Shown here: positions 52,583 to 61,149 of the stretch, in pieces
How the letters are laid out: the number at the start of each line of letters is the position of its first letter
How positions within the stretch are numbered: position 1 is the first letter of the stretch
Source: Paracoccus beibuensis
GTDB lineage: Bacteria > Pseudomonadota > Alphaproteobacteria > Rhodobacterales > Rhodobacteraceae
NCBI RefSeq assembly: GCF_026162625.1
Contig: NZ_JAOTBD010000005.1
Span: 62,001-126,000 of the forward strand
Direction: 5' to 3'
Length of the DNA: 64,000 nt
Translations under genes and position numbers: made by a program
The notes under the pieces: generated by a model
What the model was told of the DNA's origin: nothing
The model's database searches: none
Seen by the model: the letters and a program-made list of their open reading frames with translations, nothing else

Positions 52583-54280
52583 ATGAGCTACAAGGCCCCG
52601 GTCGAGCAGATCGACTTCATCCTGTCCCATGTCGTGCCCTTTGGCGACCTGTCCGCGACCTCTCGCTTTGCCGAGGCCACGGCCGAGACCGCGACCGCGA
52701 TCCTGTCCGAGGCCGGAAAGCTGGCCCAGAATGTGCTGGCGCCGCTGAACCGGGCTGGGGACGAGCATCCGGCGCGGCTGGAAAACGGGGTGGTGCGATC
52801 CTCTCCGGGCTTTGCCGAAGGATTTCGGGCGATTGCCGACGGCGGCTGGGTCGGCGTGTCGGCAGATCCCGAATACGGCGGCATGGGCCTGCCGCAGGCG
52901 CTGAACATGGCCGTGGCCGAGATGATGTCGGGCGCTTGCCTTGCACTGCAGCTGAACCCGCTGTTGACGCAGGGCCAGATCGAGGCGCTGGAGCATCACG
53001 CGAGCGACGAGCTGAAGGCGCTCTATCTGCCCAAGCTGATCGGCGGCGAATGGTCGGGAACCATGAACCTGACCGAACCGGGTGCGGGCAGCGATGTGGG
53101 CGCGCTGACGACGCGGGCGGAACCTGCGGGCGACGGCACCTACCGGATCAGGGGACAGAAGATCTATATCACCTGGGGCGACAGCGACGTGACCGCGAAC
53201 ACCTGCCACCTGGTGCTGGCCCGCCTGCCGGGGGCCGCGAAGGGCACGCGGGGCATCAGCCTCTTCATGGTGCCGAAGCTGATCCCGGACGACGAGGGCA
53301 ATCCGGGCGTGGCGAACAGCCTCAAGGTCGTCAGCCTGGAGGAGAAGCTGGGCATCCACGGCAGCCCGACCTGCGTGATGTCCTATGAGGGCGCCACGGG
53401 CTGGCTGGTCGGAGAGGAGCACAAGGGCATGGCCGCGATGTTCACGATGATGAACGTCGCCCGCCTTGGCGTCGGCATGCAGGGCGTCGGCGTGGCCGAG
53501 GCGGCGCTGCAGAAGGCCGTGGCCTATGCCACCGACCGCAGCCAGATGGGGCCGATCATCCGGCACCCCGACGTGCGCCGGATGCTGGCCACCGCGAGGG
53601 CCGAGGTCTTTGCCGCCCGCGCCATCGGCCTGGGCTGCGCCACCGCAATCGACATGGCCCGCGCGACCGGAGAAGTCGAACACGCCGCCCGCGCGGCCTT
53701 CCTGACGCCCATCGCCAAGGCCTATGGCACCGATGTCGGCATCCGGGTGGCCGACATGGGCGTGCAGGTGCATGGCGGCATGGGCTATGTCGAGGAGACG
53801 GGCGCGGCACAGTACCTGCGCGACGTGCGCATCACCTCGATCTATGAAGGGACGAACGGCATCCAGGCGATGGACCTGGTCGGGCGCAAGCTGGCCGACG
53901 GTGGCGATGCCGCCCTGCGCCTGCTGGATGAGGTCGCGGACGGCGCCAAGGCCGCGCAATCCGCGCACCCGGACCTTGCCCACCAGCTGTGGCAGGCGGC
54001 CGAGACGCTGCGCGAGGCGACCCACGCCCTGCTGGAGCGCGAGATGCCGGACCGCTTCGCCGGCGCGGTCCCCTACCTGACGGCCTTCGCGCGGGTGCTG
54101 GGCGGGCATTACCACCTGCGCGCGGCGGTCGCCGGGGGTGCTGCCCATCAGGCGCTGGCGCGGGTCTTCTTGGCGCGCGTCCTGCCCCGCTACGTCGGCG
54201 ATCTGGCCGAGGTGCAGGCGGGCGTGGCCGATCTGCTGGCGCTTGACGATGCGGCGCTGGCGGGCGAACACGCGGCATGA
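52583..54280 (+). CDS. Acyl-CoA dehydrogenase (long form with C-terminal extension)
   Basis: A 565-residue flavoprotein dehydrogenase, longer than the classical 380. Blocks are GLPQALNMAVAEMM, MNLTEPGAGSDVGAL, YITWGDSDVTANTCHLVLAR, the GMAAMFTMMNVARLGVGMQG stretch and EGTNGIQAMDLVGRKL with the catalytic-base region. The C-terminal extra part fits the acyl-CoA_dh_C group seen in FadE and DmdC-like enzymes. The substrate is unknown. A GGAGGAGAA ribosome binding site supports ATG 52583. It overlaps the MBL hydrolase gene by 4 bp. Confidence 0.9.
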   Translation: MSYKAPVEQIDFILSHVVPFGDLSATSRFAEATAETATAILSEAGKLAQNVLAPLNRAGDEHPARLENGVVRSSPGFAEGFRAIADGGWVGVSADPEYGGMGLPQALNMAVAEMMSGACLALQLNPLLTQGQIEALEHHASDELKALYLPKLIGGEWSGTMNLTEPGAGSDVGALTTRAEPAGDGTYRIRGQKIYITWGDSDVTANTCHLVLARLPGAAKGTRGISLFMVPKLIPDDEGNPGVANSLKVVSLEEKLGIHGSPTCVMSYEGATGWLVGEEHKGMAAMFTMMNVARLGVGMQGVGVAEAALQKAVAYATDRSQMGPIIRHPDVRRMLATARAEVFAARAIGLGCATAIDMARATGEVEHAARAAFLTPIAKAYGTDVGIRVADMGVQVHGGMGYVEETGAAQYLRDVRITSIYEGTNGIQAMDLVGRKLADGGDAALRLLDEVADGAKAAQSAHPDLAHQLWQAAETLREATHALLEREMPDRFAGAVPYLTAFARVLGGHYHLRAAVAGGAAHQALARVFLARVLPRYVGDLAEVQAGVADLLALDDAALAGEHAA

Positions 54281-55299
54281 TCCGCACGCCGCATCCCACA
54301 CCACCCGCAGAGAGCGAGGCCGTCACGGTCGCGCCGGGCGTCCTGTGGATGCGGCTGCCCCTGCCGATGGCTCTGGACCATGTCAACGTCTATGCGCTGG
54401 AGGATGACGAGGGCTGGACCATCGTCGACACGGGCTTTGACAGCCGGCGTGGGCGCGCGATCTGGGACGGGCTGCGGGATGGCCCGCTGCAGGGTCGCCC
54501 GGTCCGGCGCGTGATCGGGACGCATCACCACCCCGACCATATCGGCCTTGCGGGCTGGTTCCAGGACCGTGACGGGGCCGAGCTGATGATCAGCCGCACC
54601 GCTTGGCTGATGGCGCGGATGCTGATCCTTGACGTGCAGGACGCGGCCTCGCCGCAGGCGCTGAAGTTCTGGCGCCGCGCCGGGATGCCCGCCGACCTGC
54701 TGGCCCGCCGCAAGGCCGAGCGTCCGTTCAACTTCTCGGACGTCGTGCACCCGCTGCCTTTGGGGTTCACCCGCCTGTCCGAGGGAGACATAGCCGCCTT
54801 CGGCCGCCGCCGCTGGCGCGTGGCGATGGGGCACGGGCATGCGCCCTGCCACGCGACCTTCTGGTCGATGGACGACAACCTTGTGATCGGCGGTGACCAG
54901 CTGCTGCCCTCGATCTCGCCGAACCTGGGCGTCTATGCGACCGAGCCTTTGGCCGACCCGGTGGGCGAATGGCTGGAAAGCTGCACCCGACTTCTGGGGC
55001 TGGCGCGCGACGACCAGCTGGTGCTGCCGGGGCACAAGCTGCCCTTCACGGGCCTGCCCTTCCGGTTGTCCCAGCTGATCCAGAATCACCTGACCGCGCT
55101 GTCGCGCCTGACCGACGCGCTGGCCGCGGGGCCGCGCACCGCCGTCGGCTGTTTCGACGTCCTCTTCAAGCGCCGCATCGGCGACGGAGAGTTCGGCCTG
55201 GCCATGGTCGAGGCCGTGGCCCATGTGAACCATCTTTATCGGGCCGGGGTGATCCGCCCGGTCGGCGAAAGGGATGGTGCGGTGCTGTGGGGGGCGTGA
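54277..55299 (+). CDS. MBL-fold metallo-hydrolase
   Basis: A 340-residue metallo-beta-lactamase-fold hydrolase. The zinc signature GTHHHPDHIGLAGWF (HxHxDH) is at about residue 88, and GHGHAPCHATF plus GGDQLL and LPGHKLPF supply the further His/Asp ligands of glyoxalase II-like members. The start overlaps the acyl-CoA dehydrogenase stop by 4 bp. Thioesterase or lactonase activity on acyl-CoA products would fit, but is only a guess from the operon. Confidence 0.88.
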   Translation: MIRTPHPTPPAESEAVTVAPGVLWMRLPLPMALDHVNVYALEDDEGWTIVDTGFDSRRGRAIWDGLRDGPLQGRPVRRVIGTHHHPDHIGLAGWFQDRDGAELMISRTAWLMARMLILDVQDAASPQALKFWRRAGMPADLLARRKAERPFNFSDVVHPLPLGFTRLSEGDIAAFGRRRWRVAMGHGHAPCHATFWSMDDNLVIGGDQLLPSISPNLGVYATEPLADPVGEWLESCTRLLGLARDDQLVLPGHKLPFTGLPFRLSQLIQNHLTALSRLTDALAAGPRTAVGCFDVLFKRRIGDGEFGLAMVEAVAHVNHLYRAGVIRPVGERDGAVLWGA

Positions 55300-55352
55300 C
55301 AGGGCCGCCCGTATCGGCTATCGCAAACGCAAACCATTCCAAGAGGGCAGCC

Positions 55353-55505
55353 ATGGCCGACCATCACGAGAAAACCGAAGCCACGCCGGGGACGATGGAC
55401 CTGACCAACCACAACAAGACCTTTGCGGGCTTCATCCGCATGACGGTCTGGGTGATCGGTCTGTCGCTGGCCGCGCTGGTCTTCCTTGCGCTGACCAACG
55501 CCTGA
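55353..55505 (+). CDS. ctaH: aa3-type cytochrome c oxidase subunit IV
   Basis: A 50-residue single-helix protein. ADHHEKTEATPGTMDLTNHNKTFAGFI leads to a membrane helix (MTVWVIGLSLAALVFLALTNA). This is the CoxIV (PF07835) family first described in the Paracoccus aa3 oxidase. AGAGGGC precedes the ATG. No other cytochrome oxidase gene is close, as in relatives where ctaH stands apart. Confidence 0.86.
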   Translation: MADHHEKTEATPGTMDLTNHNKTFAGFIRMTVWVIGLSLAALVFLALTNA

Positions 55506-55514
55506 TCGCCTGTC

Positions 55515-56138
55515 ATGAAGAGACGCGTCTTTATTGCGGCGGCCGCGCCGGCCGTGCTGGCCGCCTGCGGCGGGCAGAGCATCTGGGCCAGCGACGAACG
55601 CCTGCGCGCCGCCCGCTTCGTGTCCAGCGAGCCGCCGTCGATCACCCTGTTCACCGTGATCGGCATCCCGCGCGGCGAAGGTGGGCATTCGGGGCTGATG
55701 ATCAACGGCAGCCAGCGGGTCATCTATGATCCGGCGGGCAGCTGGCAGCATCCGAACATTCCCGAACGCAACGATGTGCTTTACGGGATCACAGACAACT
55801 TCAAGAACTTCTACATCGATTACCACGCCCGCAGCACCTATTGGGTGGCCGAGGACACGATCCCCGTCCCGCTGGAAATCGCCGACCTGGCGATCCGTCG
55901 GGCGGAGCAGAACGGGGCCGGTGGAAAAAGTTTCTGCGCCGTCGAATCAAGCAAGGTCCTTTCGGGCGTTCCGGGGTTCGAGACCGTGCCGCGCGGGTTT
56001 TCCCCGCTGCGTCTGCGGCGCTGGTTCCTGGCGCAGCCGAACGTGATCTCGAAGCGGCACCAGGACGGTGACCCGGCCAACAACCACGACGTGCTTCTGC
56101 GCCAGAAGAACGGGCAGATCGTCGGCTACAACATGTAA
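55515..56138 (+). CDS. Lipoprotein with possible permuted NlpC/P60-like fold
   Basis: A 207-residue protein with a lipobox (VLAAC, cysteine about residue 18). GEGGHSGLMINGSQRVIYDPAGSWQH and GGKSFCAVESSKVLSGVP carry a histidine and later a cysteine in an order seen in permuted papain-like enzymes; this is a guess. The rest shows no family I know. It is 9 bp behind the oxidase subunit and its 3' end overlaps the convergent azlD gene by 13 bp. Confidence 0.7.
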   Translation: MKRRVFIAAAAPAVLAACGGQSIWASDERLRAARFVSSEPPSITLFTVIGIPRGEGGHSGLMINGSQRVIYDPAGSWQHPNIPERNDVLYGITDNFKNFYIDYHARSTYWVAEDTIPVPLEIADLAIRRAEQNGAGGKSFCAVESSKVLSGVPGFETVPRGFSPLRLRRWFLAQPNVISKRHQDGDPANNHDVLLRQKNGQIVGYNM

Positions 56139-56452
56139 AGAAGGCCCGCCAGCGTGACGCCTCCGGCCAGGATGGCCAATGTCACGTTGCGGGTCAAGAC
56201 GCCCACGGCGACGGTGACGGCCGCGGCCGCCATGCGCGCAGGGTCAGGCTCGCCGCCGGTCGCGGCGGGCCAGACGACCAGCGGCGCCACCAGCGCGGGC
56301 AGGACCGCCACCGGGGTATAACGCAGCATCCGCATGAACCATCCGGGCATGTCCCGGTCGCCGAGCGCGCCCAGGAACGACCAGCGGATCAGATAGGTGC
56401 CGATGCCCAGCACCAGGATCACCACCCAGATCATCATGTCGGAAACCTGCAT
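56126..56452 (-). CDS. azlD: AzlD-family branched-chain amino acid export subunit
   Basis: A 108-residue membrane protein with four hydrophobic segments: MMIWVVILVLGIGTYLI, MLRYTPVAVLPALVAPLVV, AAAAVTVAVGVL and LAILAGGVTLAGLLYML. The conserved RYTP and an early TYLIR are typical of AzlD, which works with AzlC to export branched-chain amino acids. It begins 2 bp after azlC. The stop is overlapped by the convergent lipoprotein gene. Confidence 0.9.
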   Translation of the reverse strand: MQVSDMMIWVVILVLGIGTYLIRWSFLGALGDRDMPGWFMRMLRYTPVAVLPALVAPLVVWPAATGGEPDPARMAAAAVTVAVGVLTRNVTLAILAGGVTLAGLLYML

Positions 56453-56454
56453 CC

Positions 56455-57231
56455 TCAGCGTCCCTTCCGCTCGGCCCTGACCTCGACAAGGGCGCCTGTT
56501 GCCATGCCCAAAGGCGCCGCGATCAGCAACCCCAGCCCCGAGGGCAGCCCTGCCAGAACCAGCGCGGCGGCGATGGCCACGAAGCAGGCGGCCATGTGCG
56601 CCGGAGTCCGCAGCATCGGCGCGATCATTGCAAGGAAGGTGATCGGCATCGCGAAGTCGAGCGCGATGTCGTCGGGAATGGCTTGCCCGACCGTCGCGCC
56701 GACCCAGCTGGCGATCATCCACGGAACGCAGACCACCGCCGCCGTTCCGGCGAAATAGGCAAGCCGCTGCGTCATCGACAGCCGCGGGTGGCGTTCATAG
56801 TGCTGGATCGACAGCGCATAGCTCTGGTCGACCAGCGCATAGGCGACCCAGGCCTTCTGCCCGGGCGTCGCCTGCCGCAGCCAGGGCAGAAGCGAGGCCG
56901 AATACATGGCCATGCGCAGGTTCACCGCCAGCGCCGACAGGATCACGATGATCGTGGGTGCGTTGTCGCTGAGAAGTTGCACCGCCGTGAACTGCGACGC
57001 GCCGGCCAGCACCAAGACGGAAAATCCCATGACCTGCGCGATGTCCAATCCGGCCTCGGTCGCGACGACGCCGAACAGCAGCGCGAAGGGGACGATGACG
57101 ACCATGAACGGAACCGACTGCAGGATGCCGTGACGGAAGGCCGCCTGCGGGCTGCGCGCAAGCGCGCGTTCCGAGGCGTCATCGGCAGTCGCCTGCCGGG
57201 CGGCGGTCTGAGACTGGGGCAGGGGTGACAT
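56455..57231 (-). CDS. azlC: AzlC-family branched-chain amino acid exporter
   Basis: A 258-residue AzlC. FRHGILQSVPFMVVIVPFALLFGVVATEAGL, MGFSVLVLAGASQFTAVQLL and ILSALAVNLRMAMYSASLLPWL with QSYALSIQHYE match the family closely. About eight helices. I start at ATG 57231; the frame to 57756 is antisense to a GNAT gene. It forms an operon with azlD. Confidence 0.92.
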   Translation of the reverse strand: MSPLPQSQTAARQATADDASERALARSPQAAFRHGILQSVPFMVVIVPFALLFGVVATEAGLDIAQVMGFSVLVLAGASQFTAVQLLSDNAPTIIVILSALAVNLRMAMYSASLLPWLRQATPGQKAWVAYALVDQSYALSIQHYERHPRLSMTQRLAYFAGTAAVVCVPWMIASWVGATVGQAIPDDIALDFAMPITFLAMIAPMLRTPAHMAACFVAIAAALVLAGLPSGLGLLIAAPLGMATGALVEVRAERKGR

Positions 57232-57300
57232 GTGCTTTCGTCCGTTCGCCGTTCGCGGCACATTGCTTGCACGTGACGCAAACCAAGGCAAGGCCGCCCG

Positions 57301-57777
57301 ATGCAGATCCTGCACCCGATCCCCGACAAGGCGCTGCCGTCCGCCACCGCCCTCTGGAGGTCGCATTTCGGCCTTCTGGCCTGGCCCCGGCGGCTGCGGC
57401 CCCGGCACGGCATGGTCGCGGTAGGTGCGGCAGGACAAGTGCTGGGCGTGATCGGCCTTCGGGACGCTGCCGGCGGTGCGGCGGCCGGCGCTTTGTCCGC
57501 ACCAGGCTGGCTGTTCCGGCCAGCGCCGCCGACGGGCGACCTGGTCATCGACGGTCTTGCGGTGGCCGGCCGGCGCCGCGGGACCGGGCGGGCGCTGGTG
57601 GCCGAGGCCCTGCGCCGGGCGCGCGGAGCCCGTCATCCGGGCCTGCGGGCCGAGGTGCGGGCGCGGAACCGCGGCGCACTGGCTTTCTATCGCAGGCTCG
57701 GTTTCACCGAGGAAAGCCGCGGCCGCTACGGCCTGCCCTGGTGGGGGCAGGTCCATGTTCTGCGGCTGGAGGCCTAG
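57301..57777 (+). CDS. GNAT-family N-acetyltransferase
   Basis: A 158-residue acetyltransferase with the CoA loop AVAGRRRGTGRALVAEALRRA and C-terminal RNRGALAFYRRLGFTEESRG. The substrate is unknown. It is divergent from azlC (69 bp between starts), and its stop overlaps the stop of the following minus-strand gene by 4 bp. Confidence 0.87.
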   Translation: MQILHPIPDKALPSATALWRSHFGLLAWPRRLRPRHGMVAVGAAGQVLGVIGLRDAAGGAAAGALSAPGWLFRPAPPTGDLVIDGLAVAGRRRGTGRALVAEALRRARGARHPGLRAEVRARNRGALAFYRRLGFTEESRGRYGLPWWGQVHVLRLEA

Positions 57778-58676
57778 CCGAAGACGCCCGACACCCGGCC
57801 CAGCAGCATGAAGGCGCGTGCCGTGCGGCTGTCGGCGAGAACCGCGATCTGCAGATCGTCCAGCTGCGGCACCAGCCGGGCCAGCAGGCCGTCGACATGG
57901 CGCAGGAAGTGGTGGGCGGTGTCGCGGAAGATCTCGTCGTCCTGGATCATCGCGGCGGCGATCTGCAGCGCCTCGGGCTGGTGGATGCCGCCAAGTGCCG
58001 CGACGGCGCTGCCGCGCGCGCCCTCGGCATAGCGGCGCCAGGTTTCGGGGCGTGCGGGTTCCGGCGGCAGGTCGTCCATGTAGACGTCGCGCCCGGCCAG
58101 CAGCGTCACCACGTCCTGCGCGGCACGCAGCACCTTCGAATTCTTCTTGTCGCGCAGCGCGTGGCGCAGCGCGTCGATGGCCTCGACGTCGTCGGGACCG
58201 TCAGGGAAGTTCAATGCGCGGATCAGCGTGGCCGGGTCGACCTCGATATTTTCGACCGGTTCGGGCTGCGCAACGGCGGCGGCGGTCCGCGGCGGGGCAG
58301 GCGGCCGCGGGCGGGCGACGGGCGCGGCACGCGACGCCATGGAGGCGGGCTGCGGGGCACGGGCGTCGTCGGCCGGATCCTCATCCTGCGGGGCCGGGGC
58401 GCGCATGTGCGCCAGGTGCCGCCGCAGATCGTCGGTTTCCGCACGCAGCACGGCCAGCTGCCGCGCCTGCGCGACGCCCAGCCAGACCAGCGCCACGGGC
58501 AGCACGATGCCGGCCACCGACACCAGCAGGCCGACGCCCCCGCCGGCATCGGGCTCGCCCGGCGACAGGATCCAGAACAGCGCCACCAGGAACAGCCAGA
58601 TCCCGGAAATGGTCAGGCCGACCGTCGTGATCCGGTCCCGGCGCGACAGGCTGGCGATGCGTGCGATCAGTGACAT
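57774..58676 (-). CDS. Two-helix membrane protein of unknown function
   Basis: A 300-residue protein. Two N-terminal membrane helices (TTVGLTISGIWLFLVALFWIL and GVGLLVSVAGIVLPVALVWLG) are followed by a coiled-coil-like stretch, a Pro/Ala linker, and a helical C-terminal domain of about 150 residues (NFPDGPDDVEAIDALRHALR, KVLRAAQDVVTLLAGRDVYM). No family is recognised. The start lies 4 bp after the greA stop, so the two may be cotranscribed. Confidence 0.75.
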   Translation of the reverse strand: MSLIARIASLSRRDRITTVGLTISGIWLFLVALFWILSPGEPDAGGGVGLLVSVAGIVLPVALVWLGVAQARQLAVLRAETDDLRRHLAHMRAPAPQDEDPADDARAPQPASMASRAAPVARPRPPAPPRTAAAVAQPEPVENIEVDPATLIRALNFPDGPDDVEAIDALRHALRDKKNSKVLRAAQDVVTLLAGRDVYMDDLPPEPARPETWRRYAEGARGSAVAALGGIHQPEALQIAAAMIQDDEIFRDTAHHFLRHVDGLLARLVPQLDDLQIAVLADSRTARAFMLLGRVSGVFG

Positions 58677-58680
58677 GAAC

Positions 58681-59151
58681 CTATCCGTAACGGATCTCGA
58701 CGATTTCGTAGCTGCGCAGACCGCCGGGCGTAGTGACGTCGACGCTGTCGCCCTCGTCCTTGCCGATCAGCGCACGCGCCAGCGGCGAACGGATGTTCAG
58801 CAGACCGTTCTCGATATCGGCCTCGGCCTCTCCGACGATCTGGTAGGTGCGCTCTTCCTCGGTGTCCTCGTCGATCAGCTTGACGCGGGCGCCGAACTTG
58901 ACGCTGCCCGACAGCTTGGCGGGGTCGATCACCTCGGCGCGCGACAGCAGGCTTTCCAGTTCCTTGATCCTGCCTTCGATGAAGCCCTGTTTCTCGCGCG
59001 CGGCGTGGTATTCGGCGTTCTCGGACAGGTCGCCATGTTCGCGCGCCTCGGCGATGGCGCGGATGATGGCGGGACGTTCCTGGGATTTCAACACGCCCAG
59101 CTCGCGCTCCAGCGCCTGAAAGCCGGTCGGGGTCATCGGTATCTTTTCCAT
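58681..59151 (-). CDS. greA: Transcription elongation factor GreA
   Basis: A 156-residue GreA, which stimulates RNA cleavage by backtracked polymerase. The N-terminal coiled coil has the tip [21 protein letters not shown] with the acidic residues that reach the active site; [25 protein letters not shown] and [23 protein letters not shown] form the FKBP-like C-domain. The start is ATG 59151. A 12-bp hairpin lies 51 bp upstream in the leader. Confidence 0.95.
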   Translation of the reverse strand: MEKIPMTPTGFQALERELGVLKSQERPAIIRAIAEAREHGDLSENAEYHAAREKQGFIEGRIKELESLLSRAEVIDPAKLSGSVKFGARVKLIDEDTEEERTYQIVGEAEADIENGLLNIRSPLARALIGKDEGDSVDVTTPGGLRSYEIVEIRYG

Positions 59152-59201
59152 CGCTGCCCTGTCCTTCGTGGGATGCGGTTGTCCTGCGGATGCCAAGCCA
59201 A

Positions 59202-59231
59202 CGCCCCTGCCATGCGAGGATGGCAGGGGCG
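59202..59231. promoter_or_regulatory. Perfect 12-bp inverted repeat in the greA / ETF-QO intergenic region
   Basis: CGCCCCTGCCAT (59202-59213) pairs perfectly with ATGGCAGGGGCG (59220-59231) around a six-base loop. Its neighbours diverge, so it is not a gene-end terminator. In the greA transcript it would form in the leader, 51 bases before the start, with no U-rich tail (TTGGCTTGG follows). E. coli greA has a leader attenuator giving the GraL RNA; a parallel is inference. Confidence 0.45.
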
Positions 59232-59399
59232 CTTGACCTTAAGTCGCAAGCATCGTGACCTTAATTCAACGGCATTTGCAAGACCGCTCGCCATGGCCGG
59301 TACGTTTAAGCGCGACCCGTCGCCGCGTTATGATTGCCCCTGCGCCCGCAGCGCGCTAAATCCCCTTTCAGCCAGAATGCCGAGGGAGGGCGCCAGCAG

Positions 59400-61070
59400 A
59401 TGACCGACGGGGCGGGGATCGAACGCGAATCCATGGAATACGACGTCGTGATCGTCGGCGCGGGTCCTGCGGGCCTGTCCGCGGCCATCCGGCTGAAGCA
59501 GATCGACGCGGACCTGTCAGTGGTGGTGCTGGAAAAGGGGTCCGAGGTCGGCGCGCACATCCTGTCGGGCGCTGTGCTGGACCCCTGCGGCCTGAACCGC
59601 CTGATCCCGGAGTGGAAGGCGAAGGGCGCGCCGGTGAACACGCCGGTGACCGACGACAACTTCTATGTGCTGGGCGAATCCGGCCAGGTGCGGATGCCGA
59701 ACTGGCCGATGCCGCCCTTGATGTCGAACCACGGCAACTACATCGTCAGCATGGGCAATGTCTGCCGCTGGATGGCCGAGCAGGCCGAGGAGCTGGGCGT
59801 CGAGATCTTCCCGGGCATGGCCGCCAGCGAGATCGTCTGGGCCAAGGACGAACAGGGTCGCGTCCGGGTCAAGGGCGTGGTCGCGGGCGAATTCGGCAAG
59901 AACCCCGACGGCAGCATCGGCGACGGCTATGAGCCGGGGATGGAACTGCACGGCAAGTACGTCTTCATCGCCGAGGGCGTGCGCGGCAGCCTGGCCAAGC
60001 AGATCAACGAGCGCCTGGACCTGACTGCCGCGACCGATGCGCAGAAGTTCGGCCTGGGCATGAAGGAGATCTGGGAGGTCGCCCCCGAGAAGTTCAAGCC
60101 GGGCCGGGTCGTGCACACGATGGGCTGGCCGCTTGGCAAGAACGCTGGCGGCGGCAGCTTCATCTATCACCTTGAGAACAACCAGGTGCTGGTGGGCTTC
60201 GTCGTCCACCTGAACTACGAGAACCCTTACCTCCACCCCTACATGGAGTTCCAGCGCTTCAAGCACCACCCGATGGTGGCCGAGCTGCTGGAAGGCGGAA
60301 AGCGCATCTCCTATGGGGCGCGTGCGATCAGCGAGGGCGGCTGGCAGTCGCTGCCGCAGCTGTCCTTCGAGGGCGGGGTGCTGCTGGGCTGTTCGGCGGG
60401 CATGGTCAACGTGCCGCGCATCAAGGGCAACCACAACGCCATGCTCTCGGGGATCGAGGCCGCCGATGCCGCCGCCGCCGCCATCAAGGCGGGCCGCGAG
60501 GGCGACCGCCTGACCGCCTATGACGACGCCGTGCGCGGCGGTGCGATCGGGCAGGACCTCAAGCGGGTCAGGAACGTCAAGCCGATCTGGTCGCGCATGG
60601 GCCTGACCGCCAGCATGATGCTGGGCGCGGCCGACATGTGGGTGGCGAACCTGACCGGCTGGAACCCGATGGGAACCTGGAAGCACGGCAAGTCCGATGC
60701 CGCGGCCACCGGCAAGGCCAAGGATCACAAGCCGATCGACTATGCCAGGCCCGACGGCGTGCTGTCCTTCGACCGGCTGACGAACGTCGCTTTCAGCTTC
60801 ACCAACCACGAGGAAAGCCAGCCCTGCCACCTGAAGCTGCGCGACCCGTCGGTGCCGATCGGGGTGAACCTGCCGGAATATGCCGAACCGGCGCAGCGCT
60901 ATTGCCCCGCAGGCGTCTACGAGGTGGTCGAGGATGCGGACGGCCCGCGCTTCGTCATCAACTTCCAGAACTGCGTCCACTGCAAGACCTGCGACATCAA
61001 GGACCCCAGCCAGAACATCGTCTGGACCACCCCGCAGGGCGGCGACGGGCCGAACTACCCGAACATGTGA
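59400..61070 (+). CDS. Electron transfer flavoprotein-ubiquinone oxidoreductase
   Basis: A 556-residue ETF-QO, moving electrons from acyl-CoA dehydrogenases via ETF to ubiquinone. The FAD motif VVIVGAGPAGLSAAIRL is near the N-terminus; LSGAVLDPCGLN and ETF-QO's YLHPYMEFQRFKHHP and GCSAGMVNVPRIKGNHNAM follow. The C-terminal 4Fe-4S region contains CVHCKTCDIKDPSQNI, preceded by YCPAGVYEV. GGGAGGG lies upstream of ATG 59400. It complements the acyl-CoA dehydrogenase elsewhere in the window. Confidence 0.95.
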   Translation: MTDGAGIERESMEYDVVIVGAGPAGLSAAIRLKQIDADLSVVVLEKGSEVGAHILSGAVLDPCGLNRLIPEWKAKGAPVNTPVTDDNFYVLGESGQVRMPNWPMPPLMSNHGNYIVSMGNVCRWMAEQAEELGVEIFPGMAASEIVWAKDEQGRVRVKGVVAGEFGKNPDGSIGDGYEPGMELHGKYVFIAEGVRGSLAKQINERLDLTAATDAQKFGLGMKEIWEVAPEKFKPGRVVHTMGWPLGKNAGGGSFIYHLENNQVLVGFVVHLNYENPYLHPYMEFQRFKHHPMVAELLEGGKRISYGARAISEGGWQSLPQLSFEGGVLLGCSAGMVNVPRIKGNHNAMLSGIEAADAAAAAIKAGREGDRLTAYDDAVRGGAIGQDLKRVRNVKPIWSRMGLTASMMLGAADMWVANLTGWNPMGTWKHGKSDAAATGKAKDHKPIDYARPDGVLSFDRLTNVAFSFTNHEESQPCHLKLRDPSVPIGVNLPEYAEPAQRYCPAGVYEVVEDADGPRFVINFQNCVHCKTCDIKDPSQNIVWTTPQGGDGPNYPNM

Positions 61071-61149
61071 TGCCTTGGCCGGGGCTGGGGGCGTTGCGGC
61101 CCCTGTGTCCCGCAGCTAGGCTGTCCGAAACGCAAATGTGATTTCGGAC

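Noticed and set aside
59233..59265. TTGACC with a downstream TTAAT as promoter for ETF-QO, or a CtrA-like TTAA pair
   Set aside because: Spacing of about 21 bp is too long for a sigma-70 promoter, and the two TTAA are 18 bp apart instead of 7.
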